Shown: positions 8,583 to 17,262 of the stretch, one piece after another
Layout: each line of letters opens with the position of its first letter
Position numbering within the stretch: position 1 is the stretch's first letter
From: Stenotrophomonas chelatiphaga
GTDB lineage: Bacteria > Pseudomonadota > Gammaproteobacteria > Xanthomonadales > Xanthomonadaceae
Assembly (NCBI RefSeq): GCF_001431535.1
Contig: NZ_LDJK01000043.1
Location: 1 to 64,000 of the forward strand
DNA length: 64,000 nt
Direction of reading: 5' to 3'
Program-made: the position numbers and the translations under genes
Notes under the pieces: model-generated
The model's input: the letters and a program-made list of their open reading frames with translations, nothing else
What the model was told of the DNA's origin: nothing
Database searches by the model: none

Positions 8583-10472
8583 TTACATCAGCGGTTCGTC
8601 GGACAGGTACGTGTAACCGGTCAAACCGGCTTCCAGTGCGTCGGACAGTTCCTGCGCACGGTCAGCCGTAAGACCTGCCGCGGCCACGCGCTCGGCATAG
8701 GTCGCGCGCAGTTCGGCCAGGCTGTAGCCCACGTAGTCCAGCATCACATCGGTGGTGTCACCGCGGCGCTGCTGGGTGATCGCATAGCCCCCCGCGCCGG
8801 CACGCACTTCCACCGCATCGGTATCGCCGAACAGGTTGTGGATGTCGCCCAGGATCTCCTGGTACGCACCGACCATGAAGAACCCGATCCGGTAGCTTTC
8901 ACCGGAACGCAGCGCATGCAGCGGCAGCGAACTGTCCAGGCTCTCGTTGCCGACATAGGTCTCCACCATGCCGTCCGAATCGCAGGTCATGTCGGCGATG
9001 ATGCCGCGACGGTCCGGCTGCTCGTCCAGGCGCTCGATCGGCACGATCGGGAACACCTGGTCGATCGCCCACACGTCCGGGATCGATTCGAACACGCTGA
9101 AGTTGACGAAGTACTTGTCCACCAGCCGCTCGTTGAGCTCATCCAGCACCGGCCGATGGCTCTTCTCGTCGAAGCTCAGGCGTGCACGCACCGCATGGGC
9201 GATGGCGTAGAACAGGTCGTCAATGCGCGCCCGCTGCGGCAGGTCGATCTGGCCCAGCGCATAGCTGGACAGGCCTTCGGCATGGAAATGCTGCGCTTCC
9301 TGGAACAGCTCGATCGCCGGGCGCTGGCCCAGTTCGGAATGGATCTCGCGCAGGTGGCGGATCGATGCCGGCTCGTCGTCATGCTGGTCCGGCACGCGGC
9401 CTTCCATCGCCTGTTCCACTTCGGACACGTTGGCGATCAGCACCGCATGGTGGGCGGTCATCGCGCGGCCACACTCGGTGACGATGCGCGGCGGCTTCAG
9501 GCCATGTTCCTTGCAGGCATCGGCCAGCGGCTGCACGATGCTGCTGGCATAGGAGTTCAGCCCGTAATTGATCGAGCAGAAGCTGCGCGAACGGGTGCCT
9601 TCGTAGTCCACGCCCAGGCCACCGCCCACGTCGACGTGGGTGATCTTCGCGCCAAGCTGCGACATCTCCACGTAGTAGCGGGTGGCTTCGCGCATGCCGT
9701 TGGCGATGTCGCGCACGTTGGAAATCTGCGAGCCCATGTGGAAGTGCAGCAGGCTCAGGCAGTCGGCGTATTCGGTGTCACGCAGCGACTTCCACAGGTC
9801 CAGCAGCTGGCGCGGGGAAAGGCCGAACTTGGCCTTGTCGCCGCCGCTGTTCTGCCACTTGCCCGCACCCAGCGAGGCCAGCCGCATGCGCACGCCCAGG
9901 CCCGGCTTCACGTCCAGCGCCTTGGATTCTTCCAGCACCAGCTTCAGCTCGGACGGCTTCTCGATGACGATGTAGGTCTGCAGGCCCAGTTTGCGGCCGA
10001 TCAGCGCCAGCCGGATGTACTCACGGTCCTTGTAGCCGTTGCAGACGATCAGCCCGCCCGGGCGCGAAAGCGCCAGTACGGCCATCAGTTCCGGCTTGCT
10101 GCCCGCTTCCAGGCCGAAGCCTTCGCCGTGGTGGCTGGCCAGGGTACCGGCAACGCCGCGGTGCTGGTTGACCTTGATCGGGTACACCGCGGTGTAGCCG
10201 CCCGGGTACTCCCAGTCGGCCTGGGCCTGCGCGAAGGCGGCCTGCAGCTTGCCCAGGCGCTGGCCCAGGATGTCCGGGAAGCGCACCAGCAGGGGCAGCT
10301 TGGCCCCGTTGGCGCGCGCCGCATCGACCACGTCGGGCAGCGAAACCACCGGGCCATCGGCCCCGGTCGGCCTCACCACCATGTGCCCGGCCTGATCCAC
10401 GTCGAAGTAACCGTCCGCCCAATGCGGGATCGAGTAGGTCTTGCGGGCTTGGTCGAGGGACCAATCGGTCAT
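8583..10472 (-). CDS. speA: Biosynthetic arginine decarboxylase
   Basis: 629 residues, the usual size of SpeA. It converts arginine to agmatine with PLP, the first step of the agmatine route to putrescine. PLP-binding K100 lies in YPIKVNQH, and the second motif VDVGGGLGVDYEGTRS and the active-site VFESIPDVWAIDQVFPI block are present. The start ATG gives the canonical N-terminus MTDWSLDQARKTYSIPHWAD. It is transcribed divergently from speE across an inverted repeat. No agmatinase or agmatine deiminase gene is in the window, so the intermediate steps are encoded elsewhere. Confidence 0.95.
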   Translation of the reverse strand: MTDWSLDQARKTYSIPHWADGYFDVDQAGHMVVRPTGADGPVVSLPDVVDAARANGAKLPLLVRFPDILGQRLGKLQAAFAQAQADWEYPGGYTAVYPIKVNQHRGVAGTLASHHGEGFGLEAGSKPELMAVLALSRPGGLIVCNGYKDREYIRLALIGRKLGLQTYIVIEKPSELKLVLEESKALDVKPGLGVRMRLASLGAGKWQNSGGDKAKFGLSPRQLLDLWKSLRDTEYADCLSLLHFHMGSQISNVRDIANGMREATRYYVEMSQLGAKITHVDVGGGLGVDYEGTRSRSFCSINYGLNSYASSIVQPLADACKEHGLKPPRIVTECGRAMTAHHAVLIANVSEVEQAMEGRVPDQHDDEPASIRHLREIHSELGQRPAIELFQEAQHFHAEGLSSYALGQIDLPQRARIDDLFYAIAHAVRARLSFDEKSHRPVLDELNERLVDKYFVNFSVFESIPDVWAIDQVFPIVPIERLDEQPDRRGIIADMTCDSDGMVETYVGNESLDSSLPLHALRSGESYRIGFFMVGAYQEILGDIHNLFGDTDAVEVRAGAGGYAITQQRRGDTTDVMLDYVGYSLAELRATYAERVAAAGLTADRAQELSDALEAGLTGYTYLSDEPLM

Positions 10473-10503
10473 GGAAGTCGGCCTGGTTGGTAAAAAAGGG
10501 GGT

Positions 10504-10543
10504 GCATGATAACCCCTGATCGACGAAGGGTTCGTTATCATGC
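10504..10543. promoter_or_regulatory. Inverted repeat in the speA-speE divergent promoter region
   Basis: GCATGATAAC (10504-10513) and its exact complement GTTATCATGC (10534-10543) are separated by 20 bp. Each arm contains GATAAC reading inward, a plausible -10 element, so the region could be two face-to-face promoters or a dyad operator that controls both polyamine genes. It lies 31 nt before the speA start and 105 nt before speE. The function is inferred from symmetry and position only. Confidence 0.5.
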
Positions 10544-10648
10544 GCGCCCGCGCCCGTGGTCGCTGCCCTGGACCTGAACGGGCGTACCGCCACGCGGCCC
10601 CGCTTCCGCCAGCCCGGCGTCCCATCCTCCGAAAAGGATTGCTCCTCC

Positions 10649-11503
10649 ATGACTGACAACAGCAACTGGTATATCGAACACTTCGAGCGCACTGGCTCGG
10701 CCATCGGCTACCGCATCACCGGCAAGCTGGACGAAGTGCAGTCGCCGTTCCAGAAGATCGAAATCTTCCAGACCACCGACTGGGGCAACCTGATGACCAT
10801 CGATGGGGCCATCATGCTGACCAGCAAGGACAACTTCTTCTACCACGAGATGATCAGCCACCCGGTGCTGTTCACCCACGCCGCCCCCAAGCGCGTGGTG
10901 ATCATCGGCGGCGGTGACTGCGGCACCCTGCGCGAGGTGCTCAAGCACAAGAACGTGGAGAGCGTGACCCAGTGCGATATCGACGAGCAGGTCACGGTGA
11001 TGGCGCGCAAGCACTTCCCGGAACTGTGCGATTCCAACGATGACCCGCGTGCCGAACTGATGTTCGACGACGGCGTGGCCTACATGGCCAACTGCCCGGC
11101 CGGCAGCGTGGACGTGGTGATCGTCGATTCGACCGACCCGGTCGGCCCCGGCGAAGGCCTGTTCAACAAGGCGTTCTACGAGAGCTGCTTCAAGGCCCTG
11201 AAGGACGACGGCATCCTGGTGCAGCAGTCCGAATCGCCGCTGATGCAGCTGGAACTGATCAACGAGATGCGCACCGAGATGGGCAAGGCCGGCTTCGGTT
11301 CGTTCAAGACCCTGCCGTTCCCGCAGCCGTGCTACCCCACCGGCTGGTGGAGCGTGACCCTGGCGCGCAAGGGCGAGAGCGGGTTCGATTTCCGCCAGTC
11401 CGACGCGGCGGCAAAGAGCTTCGATACGCTGTACTACACCGCCGCGCTGCACACCGGCGTGCTGGTGACGCCGCCGTTCGTGCAGGCTGCGCTGAAGGGC
11501 TGA
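10649..11503 (+). CDS. speE: Spermidine synthase (polyamine aminopropyltransferase)
   Basis: 284 residues. It transfers an aminopropyl group from decarboxylated S-adenosylmethionine to putrescine. The cofactor motif VVIIGGGDCGTLREVLKH, acidic CDIDEQV and the catalytic-loop motif VDSTDPVGPGEGLF are all intact. The start was set at MTDNSNWYIEHFE, with AAGGA about 11 nt upstream; upstream in-frame codons read into the promoter region. Its pairing with divergent speA places two ends of the polyamine pathway at one locus. Confidence 0.95.
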   Translation: MTDNSNWYIEHFERTGSAIGYRITGKLDEVQSPFQKIEIFQTTDWGNLMTIDGAIMLTSKDNFFYHEMISHPVLFTHAAPKRVVIIGGGDCGTLREVLKHKNVESVTQCDIDEQVTVMARKHFPELCDSNDDPRAELMFDDGVAYMANCPAGSVDVVIVDSTDPVGPGEGLFNKAFYESCFKALKDDGILVQQSESPLMQLELINEMRTEMGKAGFGSFKTLPFPQPCYPTGWWSVTLARKGESGFDFRQSDAAAKSFDTLYYTAALHTGVLVTPPFVQAALKG

Positions 11504-11520
11504 CCGGCCCGACGATGATG

Positions 11521-11548
11521 GGCAGGGCCGAGCGACCTCGGCCCTGCC
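11521..11548 (+). terminator. Perfect 12-bp hairpin after speE
   Basis: GGCAGGGCCGAG pairs exactly with CTCGGCCCTGCC around a CGAC loop, starting 18 nt after the speE stop. No T-tract follows, so it may act as a Rho-assisted terminator, an mRNA 3'-stabilising structure, or a REP-like element. Confidence 0.55.
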
Positions 11549-11667
11549 CGGCAACCATCCCGACCGCGCTTGGCGGCGAACTGCCACCATTTCTTTCGTC
11601 GTTGACCTACATGCGGCGTTTTCAACCCGGCGCAGAGTAGCTGCACACCCTGCAGCGAGCGCCGACC

Positions 11668-12558
11668 ATGGGCAGCCCGGTTTCCGATTACGCAGCATCT
11701 CCCTCTTCGTCCGCCACGTCATGGCCGGACTTCATGGCAGCGGCCGCCCAGCAGGACTACCTGGATGCCGAATCGGGCCTGACCCGCGCCCTGCAACAGG
11801 GTTACAGCTACTGGTACGTGGATGGAAGCCTGCACGGCGAACGCCCGGAGGATTTCCCACGGGAGCGCACCGACGCCTTGCTGGAGCTGATGCAGCAGAC
11901 CGGCATGCGGCCGATCTACCATGGCAACTTCAAATCTCCCCTCGGCAGCGACGTGCCCGCGCTGGCCACCGCTGCGTTGCACTATGCGTGCCGCGAAGTC
12001 GATGTCTGCAGCCGGCTGGGTGGCGCACCCTTGATCGTGCATGGCGGCGGTGTGGTGGAACCACGGCTGGTTGCCGAAGTACGCCAGGCGGGGCTGCACC
12101 AGTTGATCACCAACCTTCGCGCACTGGTGGCCTATGCCGCACCGCGCGGCGTGCAGGTCTGGTTGGAGAACCTGTGCAACTACACCCGCTTCCATCCCTT
12201 CTATTACATCTGCACCACCGCCGATGAAATCGCCACCGTGCTGGAGCAGGTCCCCGGCCTGCACCTGTTCCTCGATGTTTCCCATGCCTACGTCAACGGC
12301 GGGGACCCCGTCGCGATGTTCCGGCAATTCCACAACCGCATCATCGGCATGTCCTTCAGTGACAACCACCAGGACCGCGACGCGCATCTCCCGCTGGGCG
12401 CCGGGAGCCTGCCATTCGACGCCCTGGTCGCTGCCATCATCGAAGCAGGCTGGCGCGGCATGGTGGGGTTCGAAACGCGTGGCGGCACGCTGGCGGGCAG
12501 TGTCCAGCAGCTCAGCGGCCTGGCTGCACTCCGTGGCAACCGGGGGGACGCAGGATGA
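11668..12558 (+). CDS. Xylose-isomerase-like TIM-barrel protein
   Basis: 296 residues. The fold signs are those of the sugar-phosphate isomerase / endonuclease IV superfamily: IVHGGG, WLENLCNYT, FLDVSHAYVNGG, SFSDNHQDRDAHLPLGAG and a terminal GFETRGG. The His, Glu and Asp residues in these blocks would form the usual metal site, so it is probably a metal-dependent isomerase, epimerase, dehydratase or, more speculatively, an oxidative enzyme. It is the first gene of a five-gene operon and its stop overlaps the next start as ATGA. The substrate is unknown. Confidence 0.8.
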   Translation: MGSPVSDYAASPSSSATSWPDFMAAAAQQDYLDAESGLTRALQQGYSYWYVDGSLHGERPEDFPRERTDALLELMQQTGMRPIYHGNFKSPLGSDVPALATAALHYACREVDVCSRLGGAPLIVHGGGVVEPRLVAEVRQAGLHQLITNLRALVAYAAPRGVQVWLENLCNYTRFHPFYYICTTADEIATVLEQVPGLHLFLDVSHAYVNGGDPVAMFRQFHNRIIGMSFSDNHQDRDAHLPLGAGSLPFDALVAAIIEAGWRGMVGFETRGGTLAGSVQQLSGLAALRGNRGDAG

Positions 12559-13256
12559 ACGCATCGCCTTTCGTGCGCAGCAGTTTCCTGCAGGGCTGCC
12601 GTGACGCGCTGCCGGTCTGCCTGACCTTCATGTTCCTGTTTTCATCGATCGGCGCGTTGGCCAGCAAGGCGGGATTCTCGCTGCTCCAGGCCACGGCCAT
12701 GACCCTCACCGTGCACGCTGCCCCGCTGCAGGCCTTGATCGTCCAGCAGGCAGACACGCTGGGCATTGCTGCCCTGCTGGTGGCAACGGTCGTGGTGAAC
12801 TTCCGCTTCGTGATCATGGCGTCGGTGCTCGCCGAACAGTTTCAGCATGTCAGCCTGGGCCGGTCGCTGCTGTCGGCCCAGCTGTTGTCGATCTCCACCT
12901 TCACCCTCTCCAGCCGATGTGGCAGGGGGGCGGCTGACATGCATGCCTACTATCTTGGGTGCGGCGTCGCCACGCTCGGCTGCGCCATCGCGGCCACCGC
13001 CGCAGGCCACTGCGTGGGCGCTACGCCGTCGGTCGTAGTGGCTCAACTCATCGCCATCATCCTGCCGGTGCATTTCACCGCGCTGGCCTGCCACGCGCCC
13101 AATGGAAACCGGACGCTGCAGGCGACCGTTGCCGGCTTCGCGCTCACGCCGGTGATAGGCAGCCAGCTGGGAAGCCTGCATGTGCTGGTGGTGCCCTTGG
13201 GCGTCGCCGCCCTGCTGTACGCGGCAGACACCTGCCAACGCAGGGCAGCGGCATGA
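12555..13256 (+). CDS. azlC: AzlC-family amino-acid exporter subunit
   Basis: 233 residues, hydrophobic throughout. The N-terminal FLQGCRDALPVCLTFMFLF and the VVNFRFVIMASVLA block are typical of AzlC. With AzlD it forms a two-component exporter of branched-chain amino acids or analogues in the inner membrane. The start lies in the upstream stop (ATGA), and its own stop overlaps azlD. In this operon the exporter sits between a TIM-barrel enzyme and an aminotransferase, which suggests that it exports the product or a toxic intermediate. Confidence 0.9.
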   Translation: MNASPFVRSSFLQGCRDALPVCLTFMFLFSSIGALASKAGFSLLQATAMTLTVHAAPLQALIVQQADTLGIAALLVATVVVNFRFVIMASVLAEQFQHVSLGRSLLSAQLLSISTFTLSSRCGRGAADMHAYYLGCGVATLGCAIAATAAGHCVGATPSVVVAQLIAIILPVHFTALACHAPNGNRTLQATVAGFALTPVIGSQLGSLHVLVVPLGVAALLYAADTCQRRAAA

Positions 13257-13597
13257 ACGGCTGGATCCTGATCGGTACCGCCGCGGCGGCCTCCTACCTC
13301 ATGCGTTCTGTCCCGTTGCTGATATTCCGTCACCTGGCGCTTGCCCCGGACAGCCCGGTGGTCCGGTTCCTCCACCACGCCGCGTCCGCCGTGATGGGCA
13401 GCGTGATCTACCTCGGCCTGTTCGGCGACTCCTCATTCCAGGCGCCCTGGACGCTGTTGCAGGCACCCGGCGCGCTGCTGAAGCTGTCAGTCGTGCTGCT
13501 GGCCGGTGGGCTGGCGCTGTGGCGGCGCAGCGTGTTCATGCCCCTGCTTGCCGGCACCGCACTGTATGCGGCCGCGCTGCTGCTGATGGGGAACTGA
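13253..13597 (+). CDS. azlD: AzlD-family exporter subunit
   Basis: 114 residues, with four predicted membrane segments beginning WILIGTAAAASYLMRSVPLL; the MRxxP motif near the N-terminus is characteristic of AzlD. It is the obligate small partner of AzlC. The start overlaps the azlC stop (ATGA). The stop is one base before the aminotransferase start. Confidence 0.9.
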   Translation: MNGWILIGTAAAASYLMRSVPLLIFRHLALAPDSPVVRFLHHAASAVMGSVIYLGLFGDSSFQAPWTLLQAPGALLKLSVVLLAGGLALWRRSVFMPLLAGTALYAAALLLMGN

Positions 13598-13598
13598 C

Positions 13599-14909
13599 AT
13601 GGAAGTCGCCGGTCTTTCGCTCGACGGGTGCCACCGCCTCGATGAACTGCGCGCCTGGCATGACGCCTGCCGGAAAGCGCCGGTGGCGTTTGACATGACC
13701 CGAGGCCTGCCCTCCGACGAGCAGATCGCGCTGTCGCACGCGATGCTGTCACTGCCAGGCCCCGCACCGTTTGACAGCGGGGACGGCCAGGATTGGCTCA
13801 ACTATGGTGGGCAGCAGGGCATACCCCAGTTGCGCGCCCTGCTCGCCCCGTTGTTGCTCGGCGTGCCAGCCACGCAGGCCGCAGTCGGCGGCAACAGCAG
13901 CCTGGCGCTGATGCATGCGGCCGTCGGTCTGGCGTGGCGCATCGGGTTGCCTGGGCATGCGCCGTGGTCCGATGCCCACGAGGTCCGCTTCCTGTGTCCG
14001 GTGCCGGGGTACGACCGCCATTTCGCCATCTGCAGCGACCACGGCATTGCGTTGGTGCCGGTGCCGATGGGCCACGACGGACCGGACATGGAGCGGGTGG
14101 AGAAACACGTGGCGCAGGATCCACGCATCCGCGGAATGTGGTGCGTGCCACGCCACTCCAATCCGTGCGGAGCGACCTACAGCGCTGAGGTGCTGCGCCG
14201 GCTGGCGACGATGCACGCCGCCGCGCCGGACTTCACGCTGTTCTGCGACAACGCCTACGCCATCCATGACTTCGCCCCGCAGGCGTTGGCGCGGCCCGGC
14301 CTGTACGACGCCTGCGCCACCGCCGGCAATCCGGATCGCGTGCTCCTGTTTGGCTCCACGTCGAAGATGACCATCCCCGGCGCCGGTGTCGCGCTGCTGG
14401 GGGGCAGTGCGCGGATTATGGACTGGTGGCTGGCAGCGCAGCGGGCGTGCACCATCGGGCCGGACAAGGTGAACCAGGTCCGGCATCTGCGTTTCTTCGG
14501 CAACGCGGCCGGTGTTGCCCGCCACATGCAGCAGCATGGCCACCTGCTCCAGCAGCGCTTCGCGCAGGTCCAGCGGGTCTTCGCGCAACGTCTCCGCACA
14601 CCATGTGACGTTCATTGGAGTCGACCGGCGGGTGGCTACTTCATCACACTCTGGCTGCCCACGGGCTGCGCCCGCCGCGTGGTGAGCCTGGCCTCACAGG
14701 CGGGCGTGCGCCTCACGCCCGCAGGAACGACCCACTGTGGCGGCACCGACCCCGAGGACCGCTGCCTGCGCATCGCTCCCTCCCGTCTTCCTGTTGCCGA
14801 TGCAGCGCGGGCCGCAGAGATCATCGCCGGGTGCGTGCTGCTGGCCTGCGCAGACGCTGCGTCCGTCGCCTGCGATACCACTGCCACCGCGCCGGATGCC
14901 CACCCATGA
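13599..14909 (+). CDS. PLP-dependent aminotransferase (fold type I)
   Basis: 436 residues. The PLP-binding lysine is K256 in LLFGSTSKMTIPGAG. The cofactor Asp and Tyr lie in LFCDNAYAIHDF, the substrate-binding block PRHSNPCGATYS precedes them, and the late Arg motif is CLRIAPSR. It most resembles the atypical class I/II aminotransferases of the aspartate/alanine group. The enzyme presumably makes or removes the amino group of the compound handled by AzlCD. Its stop overlaps the reductase start (ATGA). The last 30 residues are Ala/Thr-rich and look unconserved. Confidence 0.85.
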   Translation: MEVAGLSLDGCHRLDELRAWHDACRKAPVAFDMTRGLPSDEQIALSHAMLSLPGPAPFDSGDGQDWLNYGGQQGIPQLRALLAPLLLGVPATQAAVGGNSSLALMHAAVGLAWRIGLPGHAPWSDAHEVRFLCPVPGYDRHFAICSDHGIALVPVPMGHDGPDMERVEKHVAQDPRIRGMWCVPRHSNPCGATYSAEVLRRLATMHAAAPDFTLFCDNAYAIHDFAPQALARPGLYDACATAGNPDRVLLFGSTSKMTIPGAGVALLGGSARIMDWWLAAQRACTIGPDKVNQVRHLRFFGNAAGVARHMQQHGHLLQQRFAQVQRVFAQRLRTPCDVHWSRPAGGYFITLWLPTGCARRVVSLASQAGVRLTPAGTTHCGGTDPEDRCLRIAPSRLPVADAARAAEIIAGCVLLACADAASVACDTTATAPDAHP

Positions 14910-15895
14910 ACGCCACGTCCTTCGCCACACCAGCGCCACTTCAGTCCGTCTGGCAGGCCGCGCGCGTGAGTCGGCTGCACCGCCGAAGCAGCCGCGTGAT
15001 CGTGGTCGAGCTCGCCCCTGCCAGCGACGTTCCGCTGGTCGGGTTCACTGCCGGTGCGCATGTCGACCTGGCACTTCCCGGCGCACGCACACGCAGCTAT
15101 TCGCTGATGAATCCGCCGCAGCATGCGAGCTGTTACCAACTGGGCATCCTGCGGGTTGACGAAGGACGGGGCGGATCGCACTACCTGCATACGCACCTGC
15201 GCGAGGGCGATCCGCTGCCGGTGTCACTGCCGCGCAATGCGTTCGCGCTGCATGAGCAGGCCGAAAACAGCGTGCTCATCGCCGGTGGCATCGGCATTAC
15301 CCCCCTGCTGTGCATGGCCCGGCATCTTGTCGCACGGCAGCGTCCGGTGCACCTGTACTACTGCGTGCGTTCGCGGCAGGACGCGGTCTTCCTCCAGGAC
15401 CTCAATACACTGGGAAACGCGCTCACCTGCCTGTTCGACGACGAACGTGGAGGCCCGCCCGATCTGCTGCCACTGCTTGCGGCGCATCCGCCTGATACGC
15501 ATTTCTACTGCTGTGGGCCGGGGCCGATGCTTGACGCGTTCGGGCTGGCCTGCAGGCGGCTTGGCATCACGCGCGTCCATGTGGAACGTTTCAGCGCCTC
15601 GTCGCGCCCGCCCGGCAGCCCGCCTGCCAAGGGATACGACGTGGTGCTGGCGCGCTCGCGCAGACGGCTCCATCATGATGGCGAGGGAAGCCTGCTGGAC
15701 TTCCTGCTGCGCAGCGGCGTCACCATTCCCAATGGCTGCCACCAAGGCGTCTGCGGCAGCTGCGCCACGCGGGTGGTCAGCGGCGACGTCGACCATCGCG
15801 ATGGCATCCTGAGCGACCACGAACGTCAGCATGCATCACTGATGCTGCCCTGTGTGTCCGGATGCCGTGGAACGCAGCTGGAGCTGGACATCTAG
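14906..15895 (+). CDS. VanB/phthalate-dioxygenase-reductase type oxidoreductase with C-terminal 2Fe-2S domain
   Basis: 329 residues in three parts: a flavin-binding barrel (RSYSLMNPP near residue 60), an NAD(P)-binding region (VLIAGGIGITPLL) and a plant-type ferredoxin domain with NGCHQGVCGSCAT and a final Cys in LPCVSGC. Proteins of this layout pass electrons from NAD(P)H through flavin to an oxygenase partner. No Rieske oxygenase or P450 lies in this operon or window, so the electron acceptor is unexplained; the TIM-barrel protein is the nearest candidate (speculative). It is the last gene of the operon and converges on lpxO. Confidence 0.88.
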   Translation: MNATSFATPAPLQSVWQAARVSRLHRRSSRVIVVELAPASDVPLVGFTAGAHVDLALPGARTRSYSLMNPPQHASCYQLGILRVDEGRGGSHYLHTHLREGDPLPVSLPRNAFALHEQAENSVLIAGGIGITPLLCMARHLVARQRPVHLYYCVRSRQDAVFLQDLNTLGNALTCLFDDERGGPPDLLPLLAAHPPDTHFYCCGPGPMLDAFGLACRRLGITRVHVERFSASSRPPGSPPAKGYDVVLARSRRRLHHDGEGSLLDFLLRSGVTIPNGCHQGVCGSCATRVVSGDVDHRDGILSDHERQHASLMLPCVSGCRGTQLELDI

Positions 15896-15911
15896 TCCGC
15901 CCCGGCCAGCG

Positions 15912-16817
15912 TCAGATCGCCCAGATGCCCGCGATCACCGCCACCACCAGGCCCCACTTGATCGCGTGGTAGGCGAACGCACTTCGCGCACGCAGTGCCT
16001 TGGCCTTCAGCCGTACCTTGTATACGCCGCCAAATGCCTTGTTCACCCCACCGGTCGGGTCGCCCGGCAGGTTCGGCGAGGCCCCACCAGCCAGCAGCGT
16101 GGACGCCACCGCCCGGTTGAACAGGCCAGGCAGGCCGAAACGCAGCGGACGGGCGATATCGCAGAACAGGATCACCCGGTCCTGTTCGGTCTCGTTGTGC
16201 GCGTGGTGGATGTAGGTCTCGTCGAACATCATCCATTCGCCATCGCGCCAGCTCTTCTTCACCCCGTCCACCTCGATGTAGCAGCGGTCATCGTTGGGCG
16301 TGCTCAGTCCCAGGTGCAGGCGCAGCGAACCGGCGAACGGATCGCGGTGCGGGCGCAGCTCGCTGCCCGGCGGAAGCTGGGCGAACATCGCCGCGCGTAC
16401 GTCCGGGATCGATTCGATCAATGCCACCGTCTGCGGGCAGAACTGCCTGGCCGACGGATGCGACGGGCCGTACCAGCGCAGGTAGAAGCGCTTCCAGCCC
16501 CGGCGGAAAAACGAATTGAAGCCGGCGTCGTTGAAGCTGCTCGACGCGGCGATCTTCTGCGCATCGCGCAACGCCAGCGCCTCGTCGCGGATCACGGTCC
16601 AGTTCTGCCGCAGCGGCTCCAGTTGCGGGAACTCCTTGCCCGGATCCAGGAACGGCGTGGTTGGCACCTTGGAAAACAGGTACATGACCACGTTGATCGG
16701 GGCCATGAAGCTGGAGTGGTCCAACAACTGGCGCGACCAGCGCGCGCGGACCTTGCCGCGGTAATGGATGTACAGCACGCAGGCGATGAACAGCACGGCC
16801 AGCACGATCTTGATCAT
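15912..16817 (-). CDS. lpxO: LpxO-like lipid A / aspartyl-asparaginyl beta-hydroxylase
   Basis: 301 residues. An N-terminal membrane anchor (IKIVLAVLFIACVLYIHY) is followed by the Fe(II)/2-oxoglutarate hydroxylase domain with HRDPFAGSLRLHLGL and the second metal/2-oxoglutarate half FDETYIHHAHNETEQDRVI. LpxO adds a 2-hydroxyl to the secondary acyl chain of lipid A. GGAGGA 7 nt upstream fixes the start. A C-terminal hydrophobic helix (GLVVAVIAGIWAI) gives a second anchor. The neighbouring WaaP-like kinase supports a role in LPS modification. Confidence 0.88.
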   Translation of the reverse strand: MIKIVLAVLFIACVLYIHYRGKVRARWSRQLLDHSSFMAPINVVMYLFSKVPTTPFLDPGKEFPQLEPLRQNWTVIRDEALALRDAQKIAASSSFNDAGFNSFFRRGWKRFYLRWYGPSHPSARQFCPQTVALIESIPDVRAAMFAQLPPGSELRPHRDPFAGSLRLHLGLSTPNDDRCYIEVDGVKKSWRDGEWMMFDETYIHHAHNETEQDRVILFCDIARPLRFGLPGLFNRAVASTLLAGGASPNLPGDPTGGVNKAFGGVYKVRLKAKALRARSAFAYHAIKWGLVVAVIAGIWAI

Positions 16818-17262
16818 TGACGATTCCTCCGGCGGGGGCCGGACGCAGGTGGGCAGGGAACGGGCGGGCACGCAGCCGCGCCGGTCACGCACGGGACGGG
16901 GACGTGCCGACAGGGGCGGTCCGGCCAGGCGCGCGGGGAACGCGCAATGGTCGGCAGCTGGGCGGCGCCGGTCAAGCACCGCGGGGCATTGGCAGCGTGC
17001 CATAGACGACTCCCACATTGGCATTCATCTCGGGTTTGGCTGGAAGCGGCAGCCATCCACGCCTCAACTCGTTGATAAATAACGCATAACGAATAAGTGA
17101 GACGGTATTGTCCGAAATGGCATGACGCACTGTTGCACTGCCGAAGCCGTCACAATTATTTAATAGAAAACTGGCGGGTACTAAAATTAGCGCACTCGCT
17201 AATGCCCCTTCCACCGGTTCGCTTGACGCTCTGCGCCACCCACCGGGCTGTCAGAGAACGTC
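16818..17262. other. Divergent intergenic region between lpxO and the kinase gene
   Basis: 445 bp without a supportable gene. The lpxO-proximal half is very GC-rich. The half next to the kinase gene (about 17070-17200) is abruptly AT-rich, with TAAAAT at 17182-17187 as a plausible -10 and TTGCAC about 50 bp upstream as a possible -35 of another promoter. It probably holds the promoters of both divergent genes; no dyad operator stands out. Confidence 0.4.

Noticed and set aside
8547-10493. A 648-codon open frame opposite speA
   Set aside because: It is an antisense shadow; speA motifs are intact on the other strand.
11668-12558. MNIO (DUF692) assignment of the TIM-barrel protein
   Set aside because: Motifs fit the broader xylose-isomerase-like superfamily better, and no precursor peptide gene is nearby; kept only as speculation.
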